Positions 33,685 to 41,846 of a DNA stretch of 64,000 nucleotides are shown piece after piece. The stretch covers positions 124,001 through 188,000 of the forward strand of contig NZ_JADLQX010000013.1 in NCBI RefSeq assembly GCF_015477605.1. Direction: 5' to 3'. Within the stretch, counting starts at the first letter, position 1. Each line of letters begins with the position of its first letter. The stretch is from Nocardia amamiensis. GTDB taxonomy: Bacteria; Actinomycetota; Actinomycetes; Mycobacteriales; Mycobacteriaceae. The notes beneath the pieces were generated by a model, which saw nothing but the letters and a program-made list of their open reading frames with translations, made no database searches and was not told where the DNA came from. Position numbers and translations under genes: made by a program.

Positions 33685-33710
33685 GGCGAGCGGGGCGGTC
33701 CGCGCTCGCC
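33685..33710. terminator. Hairpin between ald and the convergent sigma-factor gene
   Basis: GGCGAGCG pairs perfectly with CGCTCGCC around a 10-base loop, five bases after the ald stop. It can serve as a terminator for both converging genes. Without a T-run the call rests on position and stem alone. Confidence 0.5.
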
Positions 33711-33719
33711 GCTGGGCGG

Positions 33720-34679
33720 CTACTCGTGCTCGGTCCGGCCCTCGCCCAGGTACCAGTCGGGCTGACCGGTGGTGGGCAGGTCGTGCAGCTTGTCCGGGTT
33801 GCGGACCACGTCGATCGCGACGATGCGGCCGTCGTCGACGGTGAAGGAGAAGACGCCGGTGTGCGTGCCGTCGAACACCACCAGGCCGGGCTGGCCGTTG
33901 ACCAGCACCGCGCGCCCCCAGGCGCCCACGGCCGATGGCGCGTGGTACCAGCCGAGCAGCAGTTTGGCGACCAGTTCGGCGCCGTGCACGGGCTGCCGGA
34001 TCGCGGGCACCTTGCCGCCGCCGTCGGCGGTGAGGCTCACCTTGGCGTCGAGCACGCCGAGCAGAGCGCCGAGATCGCCGGAACGCCAGGCCAGCGCGAA
34101 GGCGGACACGACCTTTCTCTGCTCGTCCGGTGACGCGGGGAAGCGCGGGGTGCCGTCCTCGACTCGCTTGCGGGCTCGGGAGGCCAGCTGGCGCACCGCG
34201 GCCGGGGTGCGGCCGACCACCTCGGCGACTTCCGGGCCGCTCATGCCGAAGACGTCTTGCAGGACGAACGCGGTGCGCTCGGCCGGAGACAGGGATTCGA
34301 GAACGACCAGCAGCGCGGTGGTGACCCGCTCGTCCTGGGTGATCCGGTCGGCGGGGTCGTCCCAGGTGGTGACCTCCGGCTCCGGCAGCCATTCGCCCAC
34401 ATACTGTTCGCGGCGCACGCGGGCGGAGCCGAGATGGTCGAGCGCGAGCCGACCGGTCACGGTGGACAGCCAGGCGAGCAGGTTGTCGATTTCGCCCGCG
34501 GTGCCCGCCTGGTACTGGCGCTGCAACCGCAACCACGCCTCCTGCACCACGTCGTCGGCGTCGGTGAGGCTGCCCAGCGTGCTGTAGGCGAGTCGGCGCA
34601 GATACGGTCGGTGCTCCTCGAACCGCCGGGCCAGCTCGACTTGGTCGAGGGGCTCAGGGGAAGACTGCTCGGAGGTCAC
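33720..34679 (-). CDS. ECF41-type RNA polymerase sigma factor (SigJ-like)
   Basis: A 319-residue sigma factor with regions 2 (RRLAYSTLGSLTDADDVVQE, about 28-47) and 4 (VFGMSGPEVAEVVGRTPAAV, about 143-162). A C-terminal SnoaL-like domain follows. All three ECF41 hallmarks are seen: WLPEP (97-101) in the linker, DGGGK (219-223) and NPDKL (294-298). In ECF41 factors the C-terminal domain itself modulates activity, so no separate anti-sigma gene is needed, and none is present. The carboxymuconolactone decarboxylase or oxidoreductase gene often found beside ECF41 is absent. Confidence 0.93.
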   Translation of the reverse strand: MTSEQSSPEPLDQVELARRFEEHRPYLRRLAYSTLGSLTDADDVVQEAWLRLQRQYQAGTAGEIDNLLAWLSTVTGRLALDHLGSARVRREQYVGEWLPEPEVTTWDDPADRITQDERVTTALLVVLESLSPAERTAFVLQDVFGMSGPEVAEVVGRTPAAVRQLASRARKRVEDGTPRFPASPDEQRKVVSAFALAWRSGDLGALLGVLDAKVSLTADGGGKVPAIRQPVHGAELVAKLLLGWYHAPSAVGAWGRAVLVNGQPGLVVFDGTHTGVFSFTVDDGRIVAIDVVRNPDKLHDLPTTGQPDWYLGEGRTEHE

Positions 34680-34825
34680 TGCTGTTCGCCGTTCGTCGTT
34701 CGGCCCCGCAGGGCGAGTCTATGGATGCGTCACCAGATCGACGACGCAGGGGAACAGAGTGTGACACGTGGGGGGACGGGATGGTGTGCGGGCGGGTCGC
34801 CGCGGCCACCCGATACTCTCGCCGG

Positions 34826-35794
34826 GTGCAGAAGGGGAGTTCCACCGCAGTCGGGCTGCTGCTCGGATTCGCGCTCGATCGGGTGTTCGGCGATCCCAGG
34901 CGGTGGCATCCGGTGGCCGGATTCGGTTCGGCGGCGACCGCTTTGGAAGCGGTGACCTATGCCGACCGGCGTGCGGCGGGACTGGTGCACGAGGCGCTCG
35001 CGGTCGGCGCGGTGGTCGGGCTCGGGGCGGCCGCGCGGCGTGGCGGAGTCGTCGCGACCGCGGTCGCGACCTGGACCGTCCTCGGTGGTCGCAGCCTCGC
35101 GGGCACTGGCCGGGCGATGGCCGATCGGCTGGCGGCAGGCGATCTGGACGGCGCTCGCGCGCTGCTGCCTGCGCTGTGCGGTCGCGACCCGGACGTGCTC
35201 GACGCGGACGGCCTCGCGCGTGCCGCGCTCGAGTCCATCGCCGAGAACACTTCCGATGCGGCCGTTGCTCCGGTGGTCTGGGGTGCCGTGGCGGGTGTGC
35301 CGGGTTTGCTGGGGTATCGCGCGATCAACACCCTCGATGCGATGGTCGGCTACCGCAACGAGCGCTACCGTCGCTTCGGCTGGGCCGCCGCGCGCACCGA
35401 CGACGTCGCCAATCTGCTCCCAGCCCGCCTCACCGGCCTGCTCACCGCCGCGCTCGCACCGCTGGTCGGTGGACGTCCCGCGGCGGCACTGCGGGCTTGG
35501 CGCCGCGACGCCGCCGGGCATCCCAGCCCCAACGCGGGCGTGGTCGAGGCATCGATGGCGGGCGCGCTCGGCGTCCGGTTGGGCGGCCGCACCCAGTACC
35601 CGCACGGCACCGAAATGCGTCCACTGCTCGGCGACGGCCCCGCCCCCACGGTCCACGACCTGCGCCGTGCCGTGCGCCTCTCCGAAGCCGTGCAGCTCAC
35701 CGCCACTGTCTTCGCCGCCGCCCTCGCCGCCGCGAAGCCTCCTTCTGAACCCGGCTTCTGGAAAGGCTTACTGCCGACCCACCTAGCTCGCTGA
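34826..35794 (+). CDS. cobD: Adenosylcobinamide-phosphate synthase (CobD/CbiB)
   Basis: A 322-residue membrane enzyme that attaches aminopropanol (phosphate) to cobyric acid in cobalamin synthesis. The family start LGFALDRVFGDPRRWHPVAG is clear, as are ESIAENTSDAAVAPVVWGA and DAMVGYRNERYRRFG. Several hydrophobic segments fit a multi-pass protein. I take GTG 34826, just before the conserved part; an upstream ATG in frame would add 15 residues and cannot be excluded. It belongs to the conserved block with cobC and the RNase H/phosphatase gene. Confidence 0.92.
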   Translation: MQKGSSTAVGLLLGFALDRVFGDPRRWHPVAGFGSAATALEAVTYADRRAAGLVHEALAVGAVVGLGAAARRGGVVATAVATWTVLGGRSLAGTGRAMADRLAAGDLDGARALLPALCGRDPDVLDADGLARAALESIAENTSDAAVAPVVWGAVAGVPGLLGYRAINTLDAMVGYRNERYRRFGWAAARTDDVANLLPARLTGLLTAALAPLVGGRPAAALRAWRRDAAGHPSPNAGVVEASMAGALGVRLGGRTQYPHGTEMRPLLGDGPAPTVHDLRRAVRLSEAVQLTATVFAAALAAAKPPSEPGFWKGLLPTHLAR

Positions 35795-35887
35795 CCGTGC
35801 ACCCGTTTTCGTTTCGGGGCAGAGAATCTGCGTTCGGCGGCACAGAATGCGCGTTCGAATGAATCGATAGACCTCTGCGGTCGACAC

Positions 35888-35917
35888 TGTTCCGGCAAGT
35901 GCACGCTCGCCGGAACA
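35888..35917. promoter_or_regulatory. Dyad upstream of the 22-codon/ROK/P450 gene group
   Basis: TGTTCCGGC and GCCGGAACA are perfect 9-base arms separated by 12 bases (which contain GTGCAC). It lies 26 bases before a GTG with a good ribosome-binding site and so looks like an operator for the short ORF, the ROK fragment and perhaps the P450. Slightly upstream, AGAATCTGCGTTCG and AGAATGCGCGTTCG form an imperfect direct repeat (about 35821-35856). Confidence 0.65.
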
Positions 35918-35942
35918 ACATTCGATCGACCACGGAGGCATC

Positions 35943-36011
35943 GTGACCGAGACGGCCATCCAGTTACCCGGGCTGCCCGACGACGCCGAAAGACCTGGTG
36001 GTGGTGGCTGA
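35943..36011 (+). CDS. 22-codon ORF resembling the start of the nearby P450
   Basis: GTG start preceded by CGGAGG, so translation is plausible. The peptide is TETAIQLPGLPDDAERPGGGG after the initiator. Its start matches the P450 gene 790 bases downstream (TESVIQLP): six of the first ten residues agree. It ends in four glycines and stops three bases before the ROK-like ATG. It could be the leftover 5' end of a duplicated P450 gene, a leader peptide for translational coupling, or a small functional peptide. I favour the first. Confidence 0.45.
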   Translation: MTETAIQLPGLPDDAERPGGGG

Positions 36012-36014
36012 TTC

Positions 36015-36545
36015 ATGACAGTTCTAGCTTTGGAGATCGGTTCGGCGGGATTCGCCGCGAGCCGGGTGGCCGTCGGCATCGGTACGCGGGATATCCGGCG
36101 GATACCGGTACCGGCGGAGGGGGTCTGGGACGCCTGCCGGGATCTCCTGCTCGACGTCGCCGGAGACGATGAGATCACCGCGGTCGGCATCGCCTGTCCG
36201 AGTCCGATCGACGAGTCGGCCGGGGTGGTCGCTCCCGCCGGAATCACCCAGTGGCGTGCGGGATTCGGCATCGTGGCGGCGGTGCGCAGACTGTTCCCGG
36301 TCGCCATCGTCCGGATGGCATCCGATGGCCTGTGCCTGACACTCGCCGAACGAAGCGTCGGTTCTGCCGCGGGAGCCGAGGCGATCTTGACCGGCGCCGG
36401 CATCCTCGCTCTGATCGCGGAGGAACGGGCAATCCGCGGCACACCGGCCGGCCACGTCGAAATACCTGCCGACCGGCGCCTTCGCACTCGAGACGACTGC
36501 CGGCCGGCACCGCGGGTGGTATGTGTTCGCCGCCGCCTGCGGTGA
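36015..36545 (+). pseudogene. ROK-family sugar kinase/regulator, truncated
   Basis: A protein of 176 residues that matches only the N-terminal half of a ROK protein: ALEIGSAGFAASRV (phosphate-binding loop region), AVGIACPSPIDESAGV, then GFGIVAAVRRLFP. After about residue 150 (AGHVEI) it becomes Arg-rich and no longer resembles the family. The zinc-binding and second ATP-binding segments are missing; a full ROK protein is about 300 residues. Most likely a decayed gene, possibly with a frameshift near 36470. It directly follows the 22-codon ORF. Confidence 0.6.
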
Positions 36546-36616
36546 GCGGAGTGCCGGTCGTGGACCAGCACAAGAGATTCGCGAAGCAACCCGAACTTTG
36601 GTACGGCGGCGTCAAA

Positions 36617-36638
36617 ATTCTGTTGCGAGGCAACGAAT
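36617..36638. promoter_or_regulatory. Inverted repeat upstream of the P450 gene
   Basis: ATTC-t-GTTGC and GCAAC-GAAT pair over nine bases around GAG, with one unpaired T. It lies 96 bases before the P450 ATG. The AraC-type regulator encoded after the P450 is a candidate ligand of this site, though AraC proteins more often use direct repeats. Confidence 0.45.
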
Positions 36639-36733
36639 TACGGTTCGCACGTTCCGGTGCACAACCGCGACCGACACTGTGCGGGCACACCCCGACACGG
36701 TCTCGTATGACCGACCGAACCCTGGGAGACACC

Positions 36734-37942
36734 ATGACCGAGTCCGTCATTCAGTTGCCGACCGCTGGCGAGCCGGTGTTCGATACGTTCGATCGAATCT
36801 GCCGACGCGGGCCCGTGGTTCCGATCGAACTACCCGGCAACGTCTCGGCGTGGATCGCGGTGAGCTACCAGGCGGTGAGTGAGATCCTCGCCGCTGACGG
36901 CACGGTGTTCAGCAAGAATGCACGCAACTGCCCGGCGCTGCAGGACGGCACGATTCCGGCGGATTGGCCGATGCGCGCCTTCACCGACATCGATCACATG
37001 CTGAATCTGGACGGCGCCGATCATCGCAGGCTGAAAAAGACGATCGGCCAAGCCTTCAGCCCGGCCCGGGTCGCCGCGCTCGAACCCCGGATCCGGCGCA
37101 TCGTCACCGAACTCATCGACGACATTCCGGATCCCACCGGCGAGGTCGACCTCGTCGAGGACGTCACCATGCCGTTTCCCGTGCGGGTGATCTGCGAGCT
37201 GTTCGGTGTGCCGGTATCGGATCAACGGCAATTCCGGGGCTGGGCTGCCACGATCATGTCGCATCTCAGTACCGCCGAGCATATTCATGCCGCGATGGGC
37301 GCCTTGATCGGCTATCTCACCGAGCTGCTGAACAGCAAACGCCATAGTCCCGCTGACGACCTCACCTCCGCCTTGCTGCAGGCCAATGCCGACAACGGTC
37401 TGGCCGACAAAGAGCTGGTCGACATGTTGTGGCTGGTGCTGATGGCCGGGCACGAGACCACGGTGCATCTGCTCGGCAATGCGGTAGTCACCCTGTGCGC
37501 CCATCCCGAGCAGCTGGCCAAGGCCCGCGCCGAGGACCGGTGGGCGGATGTCGTGGAGGAGATGCTGCGCTTCCGCTCCCCGGCGGGCAACATGTTCAAC
37601 CGCTACGCGCTACGGGACGTCACCATCGCCGGTGTCGATATTCCCGCTGGGGCCATCGTGGGCTGGTACGGCGGCGTCGGGCGGGATCCCGATCATTACC
37701 CGGGCGCGGACATCTTCGATATCGACCGCGACTTCCGAGACCAATTGGCTTTCGGCCGGGGACCACATTTCTGTCTCGGTGCGCATCTGGCCAGACTGGA
37801 AGCCCGGATAGCGTTGTCGGCCTTGTTCGATCGGTTCCCGCGATTGCGCCTGGCCTGCGACCCCGCGGTGATTCCCTATAGTCCGCAGTTCATCACCTGC
37901 GGGCCGCTCACCCTGCCGGTGCTCCTCGACTCCAGCGCGTAG
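36734..37942 (+). CDS. Cytochrome P450
   Basis: A soluble bacterial P450 of 402 residues. The oxygen-activation helix has AGHETT (238-243), the ExxR motif is EEMLRFRSP, and the haem ligand is Cys347 in FGRGPHFCLGAHLARLE. Length and motifs are normal, so it should be functional; the substrate is unknown. The start is the ATG with GGGAG upstream, nine codons after another in-frame ATG. No ferredoxin is encoded beside it. The AraC regulator 42 bases downstream is probably co-transcribed. Confidence 0.93.
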   Translation: MTESVIQLPTAGEPVFDTFDRICRRGPVVPIELPGNVSAWIAVSYQAVSEILAADGTVFSKNARNCPALQDGTIPADWPMRAFTDIDHMLNLDGADHRRLKKTIGQAFSPARVAALEPRIRRIVTELIDDIPDPTGEVDLVEDVTMPFPVRVICELFGVPVSDQRQFRGWAATIMSHLSTAEHIHAAMGALIGYLTELLNSKRHSPADDLTSALLQANADNGLADKELVDMLWLVLMAGHETTVHLLGNAVVTLCAHPEQLAKARAEDRWADVVEEMLRFRSPAGNMFNRYALRDVTIAGVDIPAGAIVGWYGGVGRDPDHYPGADIFDIDRDFRDQLAFGRGPHFCLGAHLARLEARIALSALFDRFPRLRLACDPAVIPYSPQFITCGPLTLPVLLDSSA

Positions 37943-37984
37943 CGCCGGGCGGCGGCGCAGGCACAGTCTCATCGAGGTGTCATT

Positions 37985-39112
37985 GTGAGGTATTCCGAGC
38001 TGACCGTGGACGATGCGGAGGAGTGGACCGCGCTCAGCGACAGCTTCCTGCCGATGGGGCACAGATATCGTGCTCCGCACAAGTGGTGGGCCCATTTGAC
38101 CGCTCAGGACACCGCCGCATACACGCTGCTGCGGACGGACCAGAGCGGAGACAAGGTGGTCTCCCGGACGTTGTCGCACACCCGCCGCGGTCGCGACGAC
38201 TTCTATTGGGCGGTCTTCCCGCGGCAGGGCGTATTCACTGCTGTCGAGAGCGAAACGGTGGTGCGGCTCCCGCCCGGTCACGCATTGCTGATGAGACTGG
38301 ATCGGACGTGGCGGCTGCACATGCCGTCCTCGGTCGCGTATGCGTTCCGGGTACCGCGCATGGAGATCGATCGCCGGCTGCCACCCGACGGGCCACCGTC
38401 GGCGGCGCTGGACATGCGATCCGGCCTGGGCCGGGTGGTGCAGACCATGATCCGTGCGACCCATGCCGAGCAAGCCCATCTCACGGGCCGCGAGTTCGAC
38501 GCCGTCTGCGACCGCATCGGTGAGCTGCTCTGCATGTTGTCGATCGGGGATGTGCGTCCGCAGCAGGGTCATCTGTCCGAAGTGGCCGAGTCCGTCCGCC
38601 AGTATGTGCGGCAGCACATCGGGGTGGGGGACCTGCGGTTGCCGGCCGTGGCGGCGGCTCTCGGGTGGTCACCCCGGCAACTGCGTTTCGCGCTACAGCA
38701 ATCCGGCACCACGTATCGGGAGGTGCGACAGGACGCGGCTCTGCGTGCCGCACGCGACCTGCTCACCCGGCCCGGACAGACCGCGACCATCGGCGAGGTG
38801 GCGGCCTGCTGCGGCTTGACCGAGACCTGGTTCTCCACCGCATTCAAAGCGCGGTACGGCGAGACACCCCGCGAGTTCCGGCAACGCAGGCTGAGCGAAC
38901 CGGCCAGCGGATCCGCATGGTCCGAGCGGGTCGCGGCTGCGATAGACGCGTCTCGGGCCGACGACACGATTTCACTGGAATCGGTTGCTCGCCGCTTGGC
39001 TGTGGGACCACGGACGCTGCAACGGCGGCTGGCCGAGGAAGGCACCACCTGGCGCCGAGAGCTGGACTCCGCGCGCCAGCGGCACCGGCCCGTTACGGCG
39101 CAGGACCGCTGA
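37985..39112 (+). CDS. AraC-family regulator with an extra C-terminal HTH half
   Basis: A 375-residue regulator. Residues 1-190 look like the AraC ligand-binding domain (AraC_binding_2 type, with GHRYRAPHKWWAHLTAQDTA). A complete AraC DNA-binding domain follows: AVAAALGWSPRQLRFALQQS, then IGEVAACCGLTETWFSTAFK and YGETPREFRQRRL (about 215-300). Then comes a further helix-turn-helix-like piece, ESVARRLAVGPRTLQRRLAE (about 328-347), not usual in this family. It starts at GTG with GAGGTG upstream and likely regulates the P450. Confidence 0.82.
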   Translation: MRYSELTVDDAEEWTALSDSFLPMGHRYRAPHKWWAHLTAQDTAAYTLLRTDQSGDKVVSRTLSHTRRGRDDFYWAVFPRQGVFTAVESETVVRLPPGHALLMRLDRTWRLHMPSSVAYAFRVPRMEIDRRLPPDGPPSAALDMRSGLGRVVQTMIRATHAEQAHLTGREFDAVCDRIGELLCMLSIGDVRPQQGHLSEVAESVRQYVRQHIGVGDLRLPAVAAALGWSPRQLRFALQQSGTTYREVRQDAALRAARDLLTRPGQTATIGEVAACCGLTETWFSTAFKARYGETPREFRQRRLSEPASGSAWSERVAAAIDASRADDTISLESVARRLAVGPRTLQRRLAEEGTTWRRELDSARQRHRPVTAQDR

Positions 39113-39172
39113 TGTTCGTCGCGCTCTGCGATGGCAGCGCGCGGCTCTGGGGTGCGCTGGCCGGGTCCGGGT

Positions 39173-40054
39173 TCAGCCGCGGCCGCGGCCGTAGCGGTCG
39201 GCGAGGCGGGCCTCGGTCGTGGGAGCGGCGGGTGCGGTCGGCTGATTCGCCTCGGTCGGTCCAGCAAGAGTCGCTTCGGCGGGAGGCGTCGCGGCGGAGG
39301 CCTTTTCCTTCCTCCGCTCCCTGATCTCGGCGTAGATGAAGTAGCCGAGGCCGAGCGGGGCCATGATGCCGAAGGCCAGCCATTGCAGGCCATAGGACAG
39401 GTAGGGACCCGCATCGAGCTGGGGGAGCGGGGTCGGGGTGAAGGCGCCGGGTTGATTCTCGCTCAGCTGCAAGTAGCCGCCGCGTTCGCCGGTCGGGAGG
39501 GGGGTGAGTGGCTGTTGCAGGACGGCGGATTCCTGGGCCGTGTCGATGGAGTACACCTGGCGGTAGCCGTCCTGGACGGTGGGGTCCTTGCCCGGTGTGA
39601 CTCCCTCGGACATCCGGACCCTGGCTTCGACGCGCTGCGGTCCGGCGGGCGGCTCGGGGATCTGCGGTGGGCGCGATCCGTCGACCGCCGAGACCAGCCC
39701 GCGGTCGACGAGCAGGACGCGTCCGTCGTCCAGCCGGAACGTCGCCAGCACCGCGTAGGCGGGAGCGCCGTCGAGGTGGCGCAGCCGCACCAGCACCGTC
39801 GAGTCCGGCAGGTAGCTTCCGGAGGCGGTGACGCGCCGCCACTCGGTGGCGGTATTCGTGTCGGAGAGCACTGCGGTGACGTCGACGGGGTCGGCCTTCA
39901 CCGAGTCGGTGATCAGCTGGTTGCGGTGTGAGGTAGCCGTGTTCTTGCCGAGCTGCCAGGGCGCGAGCACGGTGAAGCACAGGTAGGCGAAGGCGGCGAC
40001 CAGCACCGCCAGGATCAGCCAGCTGGGGCGCAACAGGAAGGCGAGCCTGCGCAT
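39173..40054 (-). CDS. SURF1-family protein
   Basis: A 293-residue membrane protein of the SURF1 family, linked to cytochrome c oxidase assembly. It has an N-terminal membrane helix (PSWLILAVLVAAFAYLCFTV), an outer domain with WRRVTASGSYLPDSTVLVR and LLVDRGLVS, and a second helix near the end (SYGLQWLAFGIMAPLGLGYF). A disordered Ala/Pro/Thr-rich tail of about 50 residues follows. Its ATG overlaps the TGA of ptpA by one base, and the pairing matches Rv2234-Rv2235. Confidence 0.93.
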   Translation of the reverse strand: MRRLAFLLRPSWLILAVLVAAFAYLCFTVLAPWQLGKNTATSHRNQLITDSVKADPVDVTAVLSDTNTATEWRRVTASGSYLPDSTVLVRLRHLDGAPAYAVLATFRLDDGRVLLVDRGLVSAVDGSRPPQIPEPPAGPQRVEARVRMSEGVTPGKDPTVQDGYRQVYSIDTAQESAVLQQPLTPLPTGERGGYLQLSENQPGAFTPTPLPQLDAGPYLSYGLQWLAFGIMAPLGLGYFIYAEIRERRKEKASAATPPAEATLAGPTEANQPTAPAAPTTEARLADRYGRGRG

Positions 40055-40578
40055 CAGGATCTTCCGTCTGGGACAGGTCGCAGGCCGGGCGGATCGGCGG
40101 CGGTGTCGAGCTCGGCGCGCACCCAATCGAGCAGGCCGGGGACGGCTGCCTCGATCTGGTCGCGCACGAGTTCGAAGTCCGCGGCGTCGCCGTAGTAGGG
40201 GTCGGCGACGTCTTGGCCGTCGGCGGTGGGGTCGAAGGTGCGCAGCAGCCGCAGCCGCTGCGGCGCGACGCCGAGGCGGGCGAGTTCCCGCTGGTGTGAG
40301 CGGTCCAACGCGATCACGAGATCGGCGTCGAGGTGCTCGGCGCCGAACGCGGCGGCGACGTGGCCGGTCGGATAGCCGTACTTGCGCAGCGTCGCGGTGG
40401 TGCGCGGGTCCGCGTCGTCGCCGGCGTGCCAGGACCCGGTGCCCGCGCTGCTCACTCGCACTCGGTTGGCCAGTCCGGCCCGGTACAAATGCACCGCGAA
40501 GATCTTTTCCGCCATCGGAGAGCGGCAGATGTTGCCGGTACAGACGAACGAGACGTGCAGCTGACCCACGACTGCCAT
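40054..40578 (-). CDS. ptpA: Low-molecular-weight protein tyrosine phosphatase
   Basis: A 174-residue cysteine phosphatase. The P-loop is CTGNICRS (Cys13, Arg19) and the general-acid Asp is in DPYYGDAADF. In pathogenic mycobacteria the orthologue is secreted into the macrophage although it lacks a signal peptide; none is seen here either, and such a role in this organism is inference. It is the first gene of a two-gene unit with SURF1 and is divergent from cobC. Confidence 0.94.
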   Translation of the reverse strand: MAVVGQLHVSFVCTGNICRSPMAEKIFAVHLYRAGLANRVRVSSAGTGSWHAGDDADPRTTATLRKYGYPTGHVAAAFGAEHLDADLVIALDRSHQRELARLGVAPQRLRLLRTFDPTADGQDVADPYYGDAADFELVRDQIEAAVPGLLDWVRAELDTAADPPGLRPVPDGRS

Positions 40579-40622
40579 TCTGGCCGGTGCCGCTACGGGT
40601 TCGCCACGTAGGGTGTGGTCTC

Positions 40623-41660
40623 GTGCCCGAGGACCGCGTCGACCACGCGAAACTGCGCCACCACGGCGACGTGGACGCGCGCCCCGGCATGCTCGATTTC
40701 GCGGTGAACGTCCAGGGTGTCGCCCCGCCGGAGTGGCTGCGGCAGCGTTTGGCGGCTCGGCTGTCCGACTTGGGCCGCTATCCGAGCGCCGAGGAGGCCG
40801 ATGCCGCCCGCCGCGCGGTTGCGACCCGGCACCGCCGGCTTCCCGACGAGGTGTTGCTGCTCGCGGGCGCGGCGGAGGGGTTCGCGATGCTGCCCCGCCT
40901 CGCGCCGCGTCTGGCCGCGGTGGTGCATCCGTCGTTCACCGAGCCCGAACTCGCGCTGCGCGAGGCCGGTGTCCCGGTGGCCAGGGTGGTCCTGGAGCCC
41001 CCATACCTGCTCGATCCCGTCGCGGTGCCCGACGGCGCCGACCTGGTGGTGCTCGGCAATCCCACGAACCCGACCTCGGTACTGCACCCGGCCGACGCCA
41101 TCCGCGCCTTGCGCAGGCCCGGTCGCACCATCGTGGTCGACGAAGCCTTCGCCGACGCCGTCCCGGGTGAGCCGGAGTCCCTCGCCGCCGACCCCGCACC
41201 GGATCTGCTCGTGCTCCGCAGTCTGACCAAGACGTGGGCGCTCGCGGGCTTGCGCTGCGGTTACTTTCTCGGCGCACCCGCCATCCTGGCGCGCCTCGCC
41301 CACGGACGCGCTCACTGGCCGCTGGGCACCTTGCAGGTGGAGGCGATCATGGCGACCGCGAGCCCCGCGGCCGTGGCCGAGGCCGACCGCCACGCCGAGA
41401 CCCTTGCCCTGGGCCGTACCGCGATGATCGAACGGCTGACGCGCCTCGGCGTCCATGTCCATGCCCCGGCCGACGGCCCGTTCCTGCTGCTGCGCGTCGC
41501 GGACGGTGAACTGCTTCGCAAGCACCTCGCCGACCAGGGGATCGCGGTCCGCCGTGCCGACACGTTTCCCGGTCTGGGCCCGGACCACCTGCGCGTCGCG
41601 GTGCGCGGCGCCGACGAGGTCGACCGGCTGGTCGCCGCGATTCGATCGGCAGGTGTGTGA
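40623..41660 (+). CDS. cobC: PLP-dependent aminotransferase-like CobC (threonine-phosphate decarboxylase type)
   Basis: A 345-residue fold-type I PLP enzyme. The PLP lysine is K203 in LRSLTKTWALAGLRCGY, and the substrate/PLP region NPTNPTSVLHP is present. It matches Rv2231c in family and position. It is expected to supply the aminopropanol phosphate (from threonine phosphate) used by CobD. It starts at GTG 44 bases from the divergent ptpA. A histidinol-phosphate-type aminotransferase activity is the alternative reading. Confidence 0.88.
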   Translation: MPEDRVDHAKLRHHGDVDARPGMLDFAVNVQGVAPPEWLRQRLAARLSDLGRYPSAEEADAARRAVATRHRRLPDEVLLLAGAAEGFAMLPRLAPRLAAVVHPSFTEPELALREAGVPVARVVLEPPYLLDPVAVPDGADLVVLGNPTNPTSVLHPADAIRALRRPGRTIVVDEAFADAVPGEPESLAADPAPDLLVLRSLTKTWALAGLRCGYFLGAPAILARLAHGRAHWPLGTLQVEAIMATASPAAVAEADRHAETLALGRTAMIERLTRLGVHVHAPADGPFLLLRVADGELLRKHLADQGIAVRRADTFPGLGPDHLRVAVRGADEVDRLVAAIRSAGV

Positions 41661-41846
41661 TCAGCGTCCCGTGCCGGTCGTATGGCGGCTCGGTGCGGGT
41701 GCCGGTCGTGCCCGAGCGGGTGAACGAGCACACTGAGGATCCGCTCCGGGACCGGATGGTCGGCACTGCGCCTCACAGCGGGGATGAAGGCCGATCGGCG
41801 CCGGGATCCATGGACCGGGCATGACCGAAGCGAAGGAAGGTGGACG

